From assembly GCA_020696915.1 (NCBI GenBank), contig JAJFMR010000139.1, positions 1 to 9,566 on the forward strand: a DNA stretch of 9,566 nt. Reading direction: 5' to 3'. The notes under the pieces are model-generated. The model ran no database searches, was not told where the DNA came from, and was given only the letters and a program-made list of their open reading frames with translations. The position numbers were made by a program, and so were the translations under genes. Below are positions 1 through 6,725 of the stretch, in pieces (position 1 is the first letter of the stretch; each line of letters starts with the position of its first letter). This DNA is from Rhizobiaceae bacterium (GTDB lineage Bacteria > Pseudomonadota > Alphaproteobacteria > Rhizobiales > Rhizobiaceae).

Positions 1-1
1 C

Positions 2-577
2 GAATACCTCCTGGTCGATCTAGCCTATGGCGATGAGCCGCTCAGGCAGACAGCTCCGGACTGGCCTGTCGCCCTCCCTCCAAACCCGCTGCCGGAGCCG
101 GACCTCGGGACAGCGATCCGCCACGAGGTCACCTTCAACGGCGGCATGATGGGAGCCATGATCATGCAGGAGATGGGCGGCAGCATGGGCGACATGAGCG
201 AGAACCCCCAAGGCCAGATGGGCGGCATGATGAACATGATGCATTCCGGCGGCATCTGGTTCATCAACGGCGTCGCGGCGCAAGGCCATGTCATGGACCC
301 GATGCTGATGCTGGCGCGGGACAAAAGCCATGTCATTGCGATGACCAATGCGACGGCTTGGCATCACCCGATCCATCTGCACGGCCATTCGTTCCGGGTG
401 ATCTCCCGGAACGGCAAGCCGACCCGGCACCGCGAGTGGCAGGACACCGTGCTGATGTCGCCGCGCGAGCGGGTGGAGATCGGCTTCGTCGCCGACAACC
501 CCGGCGACTGGATGCTCCACTGCCACATCCTCGAACACCAGGCCGCCGGGATGATGGGCGTCTTCCGCGCCGCCTGA
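2..577 (+). CDS. Multicopper oxidase, C-terminal part (copper-resistance CopA/CueO-like), 5' end outside window
   Basis: The reading frame is open from the left edge and ends at TGA 575-577, leaving about 191 residues of the C-terminal cupredoxin domain. The copper ligands are all present: HPIHLHGH (cac at 365 to cat at 388), which supplies type 1, type 2 and type 3 histidines, and HCHILEHQAAGMM (from 518), with the type 3/type 1 His-Cys-His, the second type 1 His and the axial Met. Between about 146 and 240 lies a Met-rich stretch (MMGAMIMQEMGGSMGDM and MGGMMNMMHSGG), of the kind CueO and CopA use to bind Cu(I). Enzymes of this family sit in the periplasm and oxidise Cu(I) to the less toxic Cu(II), using O2. 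It is followed after 26 bp by a DUF411 gene on the same strand, as in copper operons. The exact subfamily cannot be set without the N-terminal domains; a laccase-like or other metallo-oxidase role is possible. Confidence 0.93.
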   Translation, partial: EYLLVDLAYGDEPLRQTAPDWPVALPPNPLPEPDLGTAIRHEVTFNGGMMGAMIMQEMGGSMGDMSENPQGQMGGMMNMMHSGGIWFINGVAAQGHVMDPMLMLARDKSHVIAMTNATAWHHPIHLHGHSFRVISRNGKPTRHREWQDTVLMSPRERVEIGFVADNPGDWMLHCHILEHQAAGMMGVFRAA

Positions 578-603
578 ACACTTCCGTCGAAAGGAGACCC
601 GAA

Positions 604-1044
604 ATGCACACCATCCTGAATACCGTCGCCCTCGCTTCCTTCGCCTGGGCTGCGGTCCCGGCGCTCGCGGGCGAGAAGGACGTCACCCTCTATAAGAACC
701 CGCAGTGCGGCTGCTGCGAAGGCTATGCCGAGTACTTGCGGGAAAACGGCTTCACCGTCATTAGCAATCCCACGCACGACCTGGCCGAGATGAGCCGCGA
801 AGCTGGCATCGCGGACGAATTCCAGGGCTGCCATCTCTCCTTTATCGACGGTTACGTGGTCAGCGGCCACGTTCCCGTCGGCACGGTGGAAAAGCTGCTG
901 ACCGAGCGCCCTGACATCAAGGGAGTGACGCTGCCGGGCATGCCCATGGGCTCGCCTGGCATGAGCGGGACCAAGGAAGCGCCGTTCGAGATGCTGGAGA
1001 TAACCAGGTCCGGCATCGTGGGCGGAGTCTACGCGCGGGAATAG
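604..1044 (+). CDS. Secreted DUF411 metal-binding protein
   Basis: This gene encodes 146 residues. The ATG is chosen because AGGAG lies 7 bp before it (592-596) and it opens a clear Sec signal peptide: hydrophobic residues 4-18, then PALA with likely cleavage after Ala22. The mature protein begins with a thioredoxin-like strand and the motif NPQCGCCEG (Cys35, Cys37, Cys38), then Cys76-His77 and His89, and a Met-rich segment LPGMPMGSPGM at 110-120. This is the DUF411 family, small periplasmic proteins that recur in copper and silver resistance operons. A role in copper binding or handing copper to the neighbouring multicopper oxidase is inferred from context and the Cys/His/Met residues; no reaction is established. 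The stop is TAG at 1042-1044. Confidence 0.92.
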   Translation: MHTILNTVALASFAWAAVPALAGEKDVTLYKNPQCGCCEGYAEYLRENGFTVISNPTHDLAEMSREAGIADEFQGCHLSFIDGYVVSGHVPVGTVEKLLTERPDIKGVTLPGMPMGSPGMSGTKEAPFEMLEITRSGIVGGVYARE

Positions 1045-1079
1045 CGCCGCCTGAATGCAATGCCCAGATACGACCGACG

Positions 1080-1217
1080 ATGATGGACGGCGGAACGATG
1101 GACGCCATGGGCGGCATGATGCTGGGCATGGCGCTCGTCTGGCTCCTGCTCCTTGCCGTGCTCGTCCTCGCTGCCGCAGCCCTGGTGAAGTACCTGTTCT
1201 TCAGCGGCCGCAAATGA
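1080..1217 (+). CDS. Small methionine-rich single-span membrane protein
   Basis: This ORF gives 45 residues from an ATG-ATG pair at 1080/1083 to TGA 1215-1217. The N-terminus is Met/Gly rich (seven Met in the first 17 residues). It is followed by one long hydrophobic helix (about residues 15-42, including WLLLLAVLVLAAAALV) and a short basic tail SGRK. There is no good Shine-Dalgarno sequence, so either Met may be used. The stop overlaps the ATG of the next gene (ATGA at 1214-1217), which suggests translational coupling and supports it as a real gene. Similar tiny Met-rich membrane proteins sit next to multicopper oxidase genes in other copper operons. A copper-binding or complex-anchoring role is an inference; no named family is assigned. 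Confidence 0.7.
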   Translation: MMDGGTMDAMGGMMLGMALVWLLLLAVLVLAAAALVKYLFFSGRK

Positions 1218-1672
1218 GACGCCGAACGGTGATGATGGTATTCATCGCTGCGCTGGCCGGAGTTGCCACTATTGCCGGGGTTCGGCTTTTCTCAACTCGC
1301 TCCGGCGAGGCCGCGGCGATCGCGCAGGGACGGCAGCTCTATGCCGGGATGTGCGCTTCCTGCCACGGGGCCAAGCTAGCAGGCCAGCCGGGCTGGGACA
1401 GGCCGCTCCCGTCGGGACGCATGCCCGCGCCGCCGCACGACGCTTCGGGGCACACCTGGCACCATCCCGACGGGGTGCTTTTCCGGATCACCAGGGAAGG
1501 TCCTGGAGCGGTGGTCGGCGACGGCTACGAGAGTGACATGCCGGGCTTCGGGGGCATTTTGAGCGACGACGATATCCGCGCGGTCCTGACCTTCATCAAG
1601 AGCACCTGGCCGGAGCGGGAGCGAACCTACCAGGGGGAGATGAGCCGCCGGGAGATAGGGAAGACGCAATGA
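1214..1672 (+). CDS. Membrane-anchored class I cytochrome c
   Basis: This gene encodes 152 residues. The start at 1214 is chosen because it overlaps the preceding stop (ATGA) and gives a basic MRRRT followed by one hydrophobic segment (residues 6-26), an uncleaved signal anchor or Sec signal. The haem-binding motif CASCH is at residues 47-51, and the likely axial Met is Met109 in ESDMPGFGG, with the usual C-terminal helix after it (SDDDIRAVLTFIKSTWP, 117-133). The middle is rich in His (HDASGHTWHHPDG, 75-87), a possible extra metal site. It should face the periplasm and carry single electrons. Its place as last intact gene of the copper block suggests it works with the multicopper oxidase or passes electrons to a terminal oxidase. 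It could also serve arsenite oxidase from the convergent block, but nothing in the sequence shows that. Confidence 0.9.
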   Translation: MRRRTVMMVFIAALAGVATIAGVRLFSTRSGEAAAIAQGRQLYAGMCASCHGAKLAGQPGWDRPLPSGRMPAPPHDASGHTWHHPDGVLFRITREGPGAVVGDGYESDMPGFGGILSDDDIRAVLTFIKSTWPERERTYQGEMSRREIGKTQ

Positions 1673-1790
1673 AGTAATCCTCTCGGTGATGGCCATCGCG
1701 ATCACGACGACCGCGGTATCCGGCGCGTGGGCGGAAGAGCCTGCAGCCATGATCATCCACAAGCAGGGGCGTGCTCGAAGCCCGAACTGA
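1669..1790 (+). pseudogene. Frame-broken remnant of a small secreted protein
   Basis: An ATG AAG at 1669 overlaps the cytochrome c stop (ATGA) but meets TAA at 1675-1677. In the neighbouring frame, from 1677, a signal-peptide-like sequence follows: ILSVMAIAITTTAVSGAWA, then EEPAAMIIHKQG, to TGA 1788-1790. Adding one T after ATGAAG would restore a continuous start MKLILSVMAIAI with cleavage after AWA. The tail after HKQG matches nothing I recognise, and further short frames follow to about 1848, so a second lesion is likely. The overlap with the previous stop fits a former last gene of the copper operon. The original family cannot be told. A sequencing error at 1675 is an alternative, and so is translation from the in-frame ATG at 1689. 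Confidence 0.4.
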
Positions 1791-1881
1791 ACTTGAACCC
1801 GCGTTCCACGGCTTTATCGCGGAGCCGACCGGGATTTGGTGGCCGTGAAGCAGGTGGGCCGCACCGTCTCATCCTCAACAC

Positions 1882-3106
1882 TCAGAAGCGTTCGAAACGC
1901 AGCGGCACTCCCGGCTCTATGACGATGATACCGGGCGGCAGCATCGCAATGCCATCGGCCCTCGCCATCGCCGCGAGGCTTGCCGACGATCCGCGTGCAA
2001 GCATTTCCAGGACCGGCCGGCCAAGCTCGTCGCGCCCAGCGATCCTGACCGGAACGAACTCGGTTCTCCCGAGCGGCTTGTCATGGACGAACCCCGCGAC
2101 CGCGGGAGACCAGTCAGGAGACACGTCTTCGAAGCCGGCGACGGCGCGGATGGCCGGAAGGGCGATCTGGCGGAACGTCACGAGCGCCGCGTTCGGATTG
2201 CCCGGCAGCCCGGCGAACAGCATCGATCCGATCATCCCTATCTTGCGTGCCGCCCTGCCTGTCGAGCGCCCAGACGACGTGGTCCTCTTCGCCGGCCGAA
2301 ACGCCGCCCGTCGTCACCAGCACGTCGCATCGCGAGACGGCCTCGCCGAATGCATCGCCAAGCGCGTCACGCCGGTCGGGCACGATCCCGTAATCGATGA
2401 CCTCGGCCCACGGACACGAGGCGAGCGTCGCGCGGATCATCGTCCTGTTGGAATTGTAGATCTGGCCAGGGCCGAGCGGCGTCCCCGGATCCCGCAGTTC
2501 CGAGCCCGTGGAAATCAGTCCCACGCGCACCTTCCGGACCACCTCGACGTCGGCGACCCCCTGCCCGGCGAGCAGCGCCAGGCGCTGCGGCGCCAGATGC
2601 GTTCCCTCAGCAAGAACGGGTGTTCCGGCCCGCACGTCCTCGCCCTTGCGGCGGATGTGCTGGCTTTCGCGGGGTCGCTCGCGGATGATGATCCGTTCGC
2701 CGCGGCGCTCGCAACGCTCCTGCATGACCACGGCATCGAACCCCGGAGGCACCGGGGCTCCGGTGAAGATGCGGATCGCTCCGGCTGCGTCCCAGGCGTC
2801 CAACGAAACCTCGCCGGCCGCCACCCGCCCGCGGACGGGAAGCGTCCACGGGCCTTCGCCGTCGAGCGCCTCACGGGCGATCGCGTACCCGTCCATGGCC
2901 GCGCTGTCGAACGGCGGCAGGTCCATCGATGCCAGGACCTGCCGGGCCAGGATGCGCCCCTGGGCCTGCAGCAGCGGAAGGCGCTCCGTCTCCCGCAGTG
3001 GCCGGGCGATGGCAACCGCTTTCGACGAGGCTATGTCGACCGGGATGACATCGCCGCTGGCGCCGGAAGCGCAGGTTTCGGCTTCATTGATCGTGGCTAG
3101 GTGCAT
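1882..3106 (-). pseudogene. moeA: Molybdopterin molybdenumtransferase MoeA, disrupted by internal deletion and frameshift
   Basis: MoeA inserts molybdate into adenylylated molybdopterin, the step before bis-MGD formation for enzymes such as arsenite oxidase. The ATG at 3106 has AGGAG 8 bp upstream. Frame 1 gives 287 good residues: PFDSAAMDGYAI (65-76), IRIFTGAPVPPGFDAVVMQE (111-130), LISTGSEL (198-204) and TTGGVSAGEEDH (265-276), ending at ...DRQGGT. One base later (2245), the protein resumes in another frame at 2244 as KIGMIGSMLFAGLPGNPNAALV and runs 120 residues to TGA 1882-1884. Compared with E. coli MoeA from memory, about 12-13 residues are missing exactly at the join, including the conserved KPGKP motif. 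That is a deletion of about 35-38 bp, not a simple one-base error. Read without repair, frame 1 ends at 2114. The two halves sum to 407 residues, near normal MoeA size. Placement after aioA matches rhizobial aio clusters. Confidence 0.9.
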
Positions 3107-3221
3107 TTTTGCTGCTCCTGCGGTCGGTCAAGACGGGCGCGGATGTTCATGATTCCTGCAGTCTCTCGCCCTTCCAACGCCATCTCGCGCGAAATCTCCG
3201 GGATCGGCTCGCGGACGAAAG

Positions 3222-3254
3222 AACCCGCCGGGCACTTTGCTGCCGCGGCGGGTT
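3222..3254 (-). terminator. Hairpin terminator after aioA
   Basis: The arms AACCCGCCG (3222-3230) and CGGCGGGTT (3246-3254) pair perfectly. Inside them GGCA (3231-3234) pairs with TGCC (3241-3244), giving a stem of about 13 bp with one bulged base and a 6-base loop. On the - strand it starts 13 bp after the aioA stop and is followed by CTTTCGTC, a weak U tract. It likely ends or attenuates aioBA transcription before moeA. It could instead be a 3' stabilising structure. Confidence 0.65.
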
Positions 3255-3267
3255 TCAAGGGACGGCG

Positions 3268-5802
3268 TTATGCCCTGTATTCCGGCGACTTGAACGAGAG
3301 GTGCCGGACACTCTCCGGGGCGTCCGAAATCTTTCGGATGTTCGCCCAGGTCTGCTTGTAGTTGGGGATCACCAGCTCGTTCACGCCGTCGTTGATGACG
3401 TTGCCCATGACGCCCGTCGGAAAGGCGAACAGCATGAAGGTCTCGCCCTTTTTTGCGGTCGGCGTGGGATAGGCCATCGCCTGGGTGGAACCGTCGTCAT
3501 TGTAGACTTCGACGAGGTCCCCCTCGTTCAGCGACAGTTCTGCCATGTCGTCCGGACTGATCTGAATGTAGGGGAACGGCATGCGGTCCATGACGAACTC
3601 GTTCTCCTGGTCGAGGAACGCGTTCTGCCAGACGAGGTTGGCGCGGCCGTTGTTGATGAGGAACTTGAACCTGGCCTTCTGCTCCTCCTTGCCCGGCGCC
3701 TGCAGTCCCCGCCACGGCGCGTCCATGAAACGGGCCTTGCCACCGTCGCCGGAGAAAACGCCGTCGGCGTAGAGGCGCCTGGTGCCGACGATCCTGCCGT
3801 CGACAAAGCCGGTGGCCGGCTCCTGGAAGCCGTTGTTGCCCATGGCGCGCAGCCGCTCGTAGGTGACGTGCTCGCCGCCGCCGGCGTTCTTGTTGTAGCC
3901 GTCCATGAAGGCGTCTTCCTCCGTCGCCCAGTCATATCCCTTGAACTGGTTGGCGTAGGCGCTGTCGCCCATCTCGCGCAGCACCTTCTCCATGTGCTGG
4001 GCGAGCCCGGCCGCGATCAGGCAGTCCGGCCGGGCGTTGCCGGGCGGGTCCATGTAGCGCTCGACCAGCCGCATGCGCCGTTCGCCGTTCATGGAGGTAA
4101 GGTTCATCTCGCCCGACTCCGCCGCGGGCAGCCAGACATGGCTCGCCGCGCCGATCTTCGACGGGATGATGTCGACGTCGACCGAGAACAGTCCGCCCGC
4201 CTTGATCGCATCGGTGATCGCCTTCACCAGGGCTTCGCGGTCGCCATAAGGCACGGCGTTCATGGCGTCCTTAACCAGGTCGGTGCGCTTCTTGTAGACG
4301 CGATTGAACTCGTGGGCGTTGAGGGAGGTCTTGTAGTGGTCGCACGCCCAGACGTGATGGACGCCGCCCTTGCCCTCGATCAGCAGCTTGTCGACATAGG
4401 CGGCGGGACGGCCGACATGCGCGTCGGACGGGCGGACATAGCCTTCCTGGTGACCGCCGAGGCGCACGACGCCGCCGCCCTCACGCCCGATATTGCCCGT
4501 GGCAAGCGCGATGTTCACCAGCGCGCCGTTGGTGCGGTAGTTGTCGTTGCCCCAGATCAGACCTTTCTCGTAGCCGATCATCGTGCGCCGCCGCTTGCCG
4601 CCCTCCTTCGGCATGGCGATCCATTCCGCAGCCTTGACGATGTCATCGGCGCTGAGGCCGGTGATCGCGGCGGCTTCCTCGGCCGACGTCCGGCAGCCTT
4701 CGAGCGCGCCGGCGAAATTCGTCAGATGCCCGGGATTGCTGTCGGCCTCGCCGCGCGCGGGGTAGAGCGCTGGGCGAGGCTTGCTCTCCTCGAGCGTGCT
4801 GTTCCTGATGAAGTCGGCGTCGACCCAGCCCTTGTCTGCGATGTAGGTGAAGAGCGCATTGAAGAGGGCGAGGTCGGTGCCCGAGTTGAGCGCGAGATGC
4901 AGGACGTTCTCCTTTCCCGCTTCGACTTCGCAGGCATTGACGGTGACCGTGCGGCGGGGATCGACGATGATGATCCTGGCGGCCGCGTGAGGCTCGTCGG
5001 GCATCTGCCCGTTTTTCTTGTCGAGCGTCGCGCCGCGCAGATTGGGGACCCAGTGGTTCAGGAAGTAGTTGGTCTGGGTCTCGAGCGGGTTGGTGCCGAC
5101 GGCAACGATGGTGTCGGCGAGCTCGGCGTCCTCGTAGCAATTGTTGAGCTCGCCCACTCCCATGTCCCGTGTCGCATGCACTTCGGAATTGTAGGCGGGA
5201 CGGTTGTGGATGCGGACGTTCTTCACCTTCATGGAGCCGAAATAGAGCTTGCCCGTACCCCAGGTGTTTTCGTAGCCGCCGGCCGAGCCGCCGTGGTCGA
5301 ACATGGAGACGAACAGCCCGTCCTCGCCCTGGTCCTTGACCACGGACGCCGTCACCCGGGCGACGAGGTCGAGCGCATCCTCCCAGGAGGTCGGCTGCAT
5401 CTGGCCATAGCGCCAGACCATCGGATCGGTGAGCCGCTGCAGCTGGGAGTTCCGGGCGGTCGAATGGCGGAGTTCGCCGATGCGCGCGCCGCGCACGGAG
5501 CCAAGGCCGGAATTCACCTCGCAGTCCTTGTCCGGCTTGATGACGATGTGCACGTCCTGGCCATTCTGCTTCACCACATTGTACATTGAGGGCGCATACC
5601 AGGCGTCGGTCTCGGCCGGCTGCTGCTCGGCGAGATTGGCCCCGAGCGCGTTGGCGGCAGGTTCGGTACCGCCCTGCTTGTTGGCCGGCCAGGTATAGGC
5701 ATGGTAGCCGCAGCCGACGATGCAGTAGTGGCAGGTGACGTTGTGCTTCCTTGCGTCAGCCGGGATGATCGGCAGGCGGTCGATGTGACGTTTGTAGGCC
5801 AA
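3268..5802 (-). CDS. aioA: Arsenite oxidase large (molybdopterin) subunit AioA
   Basis: This is the catalytic subunit of periplasmic arsenite oxidase: arsenite is oxidised to arsenate at a Mo-bis-MGD centre, and two electrons leave through a 3Fe-4S cluster to the Rieske subunit. The product is 844 residues, full length for the family. The cluster motif is C24-x2-C27-x3-C31, and Ser102 (SGLGS) sits where a fourth Cys would be, typical of the 3Fe-4S cluster. Active-site residues known from Alcaligenes faecalis (His195, Glu203, Arg419, His423) appear here with the same spacing as His199, Glu207, Arg447 and His451 (RLGGH). No signal peptide is present; the family is exported folded with AioB. The start is TTG at 5802, since family N-termini read MA(Y/F)KRHIDRLP and a strong SD lies 8 bp upstream; no ATG fits. 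aioB ends 14 bp upstream, so the two are co-transcribed. The frame is intact throughout. Confidence 0.98.
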   Translation of the reverse strand: MAYKRHIDRLPIIPADARKHNVTCHYCIVGCGYHAYTWPANKQGGTEPAANALGANLAEQQPAETDAWYAPSMYNVVKQNGQDVHIVIKPDKDCEVNSGLGSVRGARIGELRHSTARNSQLQRLTDPMVWRYGQMQPTSWEDALDLVARVTASVVKDQGEDGLFVSMFDHGGSAGGYENTWGTGKLYFGSMKVKNVRIHNRPAYNSEVHATRDMGVGELNNCYEDAELADTIVAVGTNPLETQTNYFLNHWVPNLRGATLDKKNGQMPDEPHAAARIIIVDPRRTVTVNACEVEAGKENVLHLALNSGTDLALFNALFTYIADKGWVDADFIRNSTLEESKPRPALYPARGEADSNPGHLTNFAGALEGCRTSAEEAAAITGLSADDIVKAAEWIAMPKEGGKRRRTMIGYEKGLIWGNDNYRTNGALVNIALATGNIGREGGGVVRLGGHQEGYVRPSDAHVGRPAAYVDKLLIEGKGGVHHVWACDHYKTSLNAHEFNRVYKKRTDLVKDAMNAVPYGDREALVKAITDAIKAGGLFSVDVDIIPSKIGAASHVWLPAAESGEMNLTSMNGERRMRLVERYMDPPGNARPDCLIAAGLAQHMEKVLREMGDSAYANQFKGYDWATEEDAFMDGYNKNAGGGEHVTYERLRAMGNNGFQEPATGFVDGRIVGTRRLYADGVFSGDGGKARFMDAPWRGLQAPGKEEQKARFKFLINNGRANLVWQNAFLDQENEFVMDRMPFPYIQISPDDMAELSLNEGDLVEVYNDDGSTQAMAYPTPTAKKGETFMLFAFPTGVMGNVINDGVNELVIPNYKQTWANIRKISDAPESVRHLSFKSPEYRA

Positions 5803-5810
5803 GTCCGGAT

Positions 5811-5816
5811 CCTCCC
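5811..5816 (-). promoter_or_regulatory. Shine-Dalgarno of aioA that fixes the TTG start
   Basis: GGGAGG on the - strand lies directly after the aioB stop (5817-5819) and 8 bp before the TTG at 5802. No ATG or GTG in range gives the conserved N-terminus AYKRHIDRLP, so this site decides the start. Confidence 0.85.
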
Positions 5817-6341
5817 TCAAAGAACGTTCGAAAGGCGGCCGTAGAGAAGCTCGTCCACGCCCTCGGCGTAGATGTCGCCCTTCTCGTCGACGCGCAGCGC
5901 GTATTGCGGCAGGTTGGCCGTCGCCTGCCCCCAGATCTGCTGGCCGCCGGCGTCGGCATCGAACCGCGAATAGTGGCCCGGGCAGTTGAAGGTGTGGTCG
6001 CCGGCGTCGTAGTTGAGCGGGAATCCCTTGTGCGGGCAAATGGTCGAGAAGCCGACGATGTCGCCATCGGGACCGGCGCCGCCTTCGACCCGGGTTCCGA
6101 GCTTCAGGAGCACGCCGGGCGCTTCGGCGTCCGGATAACCGACGTCGAGCGGCTCGTTGAGCTTGAGGTCGGCGACGTTCGCCAGCCGGTTCGACGGGTA
6201 TTCGACCAGCGCCAGCCCGGGCGCGGCCTTGGCCTGGGTGGCCGGCAGCGACACGGCGGCCGCCGCGCCGGCGGCGGCAAAGGCGCTTCCCCTCAGAAAT
6301 TGACGACGGCCGGCATCGACCAGCCTGTTGCAGCGTTCCAT
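5817..6341 (-). CDS. aioB: Arsenite oxidase small (Rieske [2Fe-2S]) subunit AioB with Tat signal
   Basis: This gene encodes 174 residues. The ATG at 6341 has GGAGG 6 bp upstream. The N-terminus carries a twin-arginine motif (GRRQFLRG, 11-18) and a hydrophobic Ala-rich stretch ending in AKA at about 39, so it is Tat-exported and is expected to carry AioA with it. The Rieske cluster ligands are Cys102 and His104 (CPHKGF) and Cys120 and His123 (CPGH). The positions that form a disulphide in many Rieske proteins and in A. faecalis AioB are Phe107 and Gly122 here, the same replacement known for NT-26 AioB. The subunit takes electrons from AioA's 3Fe-4S cluster and gives them to a periplasmic carrier. 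It is the first gene after the sigma-54 promoter at 6382-6398 and is followed directly by aioA. Confidence 0.97.
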   Translation of the reverse strand: MERCNRLVDAGRRQFLRGSAFAAAGAAAAVSLPATQAKAAPGLALVEYPSNRLANVADLKLNEPLDVGYPDAEAPGVLLKLGTRVEGGAGPDGDIVGFSTICPHKGFPLNYDAGDHTFNCPGHYSRFDADAGGQQIWGQATANLPQYALRVDEKGDIYAEGVDELLYGRLSNVL

Positions 6342-6352
6342 CCTGTTCCTCC

Positions 6353-6381
6353 CATATGTGGCGACAAGGTCGACATATGTG
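6353..6381 (-). repeat. Direct repeat CATATGTG, 21 bp apart, in the aioB leader
   Basis: CATATGTG occurs at 6353-6360 and 6374-6381 (CACATATG on the transcribed strand). The repeats start 21 bp apart, two helical turns, and the core CATATG is itself palindromic. They span the expected transcription start (about 6373) and the region just before the aioB Shine-Dalgarno. They could be an operator or chance. Confidence 0.4.
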
Positions 6382-6398
6382 AAGCAAGGGACGTGCCA
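6382..6398 (-). promoter_or_regulatory. Sigma-54 (RpoN) promoter of aioBA
   Basis: The - strand reads TGGCACG-TCCC-TTGCTT, a full match to the -24/-12 consensus TGGCACGNNNNTTGCW. The invariant GG (6397-6396) and GC (6385-6384) are 12 bp apart. Transcription would start near 6373, about 30 bp before aioB. In rhizobial arsenite oxidisers aioBA is known to need RpoN and the enhancer-binding regulator AioR, so arsenite-induced, AioR-dependent control is expected. No aioR gene lies in this window. Confidence 0.9.
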
Positions 6399-6725
6399 GA
6401 TGGGGATGCGGTTGAAATTACTTCACAAACGGTCTAGCGGCAGCCTTGCGAGCTCGGCTGACGTTCGGAACTCCGCACATGCTGCGCCGCCGAAGGTTCA
6501 GCTTTTCGAACGTGGAAGCGGTGCTCTTGATGCGTGCGGAGCTCTCTACGAGAGAGGGTGGCGGCTTTGCGCCCAGCCATTCGGTCGCAGAGATCGACTT
6601 CGCAACATCCTGAAAGCAGACGTTGCCGGCAATCACGCAGGAGGTCATGGTTGCGCCGCTTCCGGACTTTGTGATCCGCTCAGGTTAAGCGACTGACCTT
6701 CCGCAATTCGGCTAGTCTTGGCTGC
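6399..6725. other. Intergenic region upstream of the aioBA promoter
   Basis: This gap lies between the stop of the substrate-binding protein gene (TAG 6726-6728) and the sigma-54 promoter. A - strand frame of 76 codons (6648-6418) and a + strand frame (6328-6696) cross it, but neither has a convincing Shine-Dalgarno sequence or a recognisable product. Apart from the inverted repeat at 6461-6513 I see no RNA gene. Only weak hairpins follow the upstream gene, such as CGCT...AGCG near 6677-6691. Confidence 0.5.
6461..6513. promoter_or_regulatory. Inverted repeat ACGTTCG...CGAACGT, candidate enhancer (AioR-type) site
   Basis: ACGTTCG at 6461-6467 is matched by its exact reverse complement CGAACGT at 6507-6513. 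Extended by three bases the half-sites are ACGTTCGGAA and ACGTTCGAAA (9 of 10). They lie roughly 90-140 bp upstream of the predicted aioB transcription start, where sigma-54 activators normally bind. The left half also contains the small palindrome GTTC-G-GAAC. Assignment to AioR rests on position only. Confidence 0.35.

Noticed and set aside
1809..1827. Hairpin CGGCT...AGCCG as a terminator between the convergent blocks
   Set aside because: Only a 5-bp stem with a 9-base loop and no T tract on either side.
1727..3100. + strand open frame of 457 codons opposite moeA
   Set aside because: It is a shadow of the moeA sequence, with Arg/Pro-rich translation and no recognisable domain or Shine-Dalgarno sequence.
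3097..3258. Open stretch in the aioA frame after its TAA, ending at TAG inside the moeA start (possible 53-codon gene from TTG 3258)
   Set aside because: It has no Shine-Dalgarno sequence, matches nothing known, and overlaps the strong hairpin; it is more simply an intergenic region with moeA's Shine-Dalgarno at its end.
3109..5589. Long + strand open frame of 826 codons opposite aioA
   Set aside because: It is antisense to a fully conserved aioA, has low-complexity Val/Ala/Asp-rich translation typical of a GC-rich shadow frame, and shows no domain.
5803..6387. Upstream extension of the aioA frame through aioB
   Set aside because: The frame happens to be open, but the region clearly codes AioB in another frame, and family AioA proteins begin at AYKRHIDRLP.
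6418..6648. - strand 76-codon frame between the binding-protein gene and aioB
   Set aside because: No Shine-Dalgarno sequence and no recognisable family. It overlaps the place expected for activator sites, so I treat it as intergenic.
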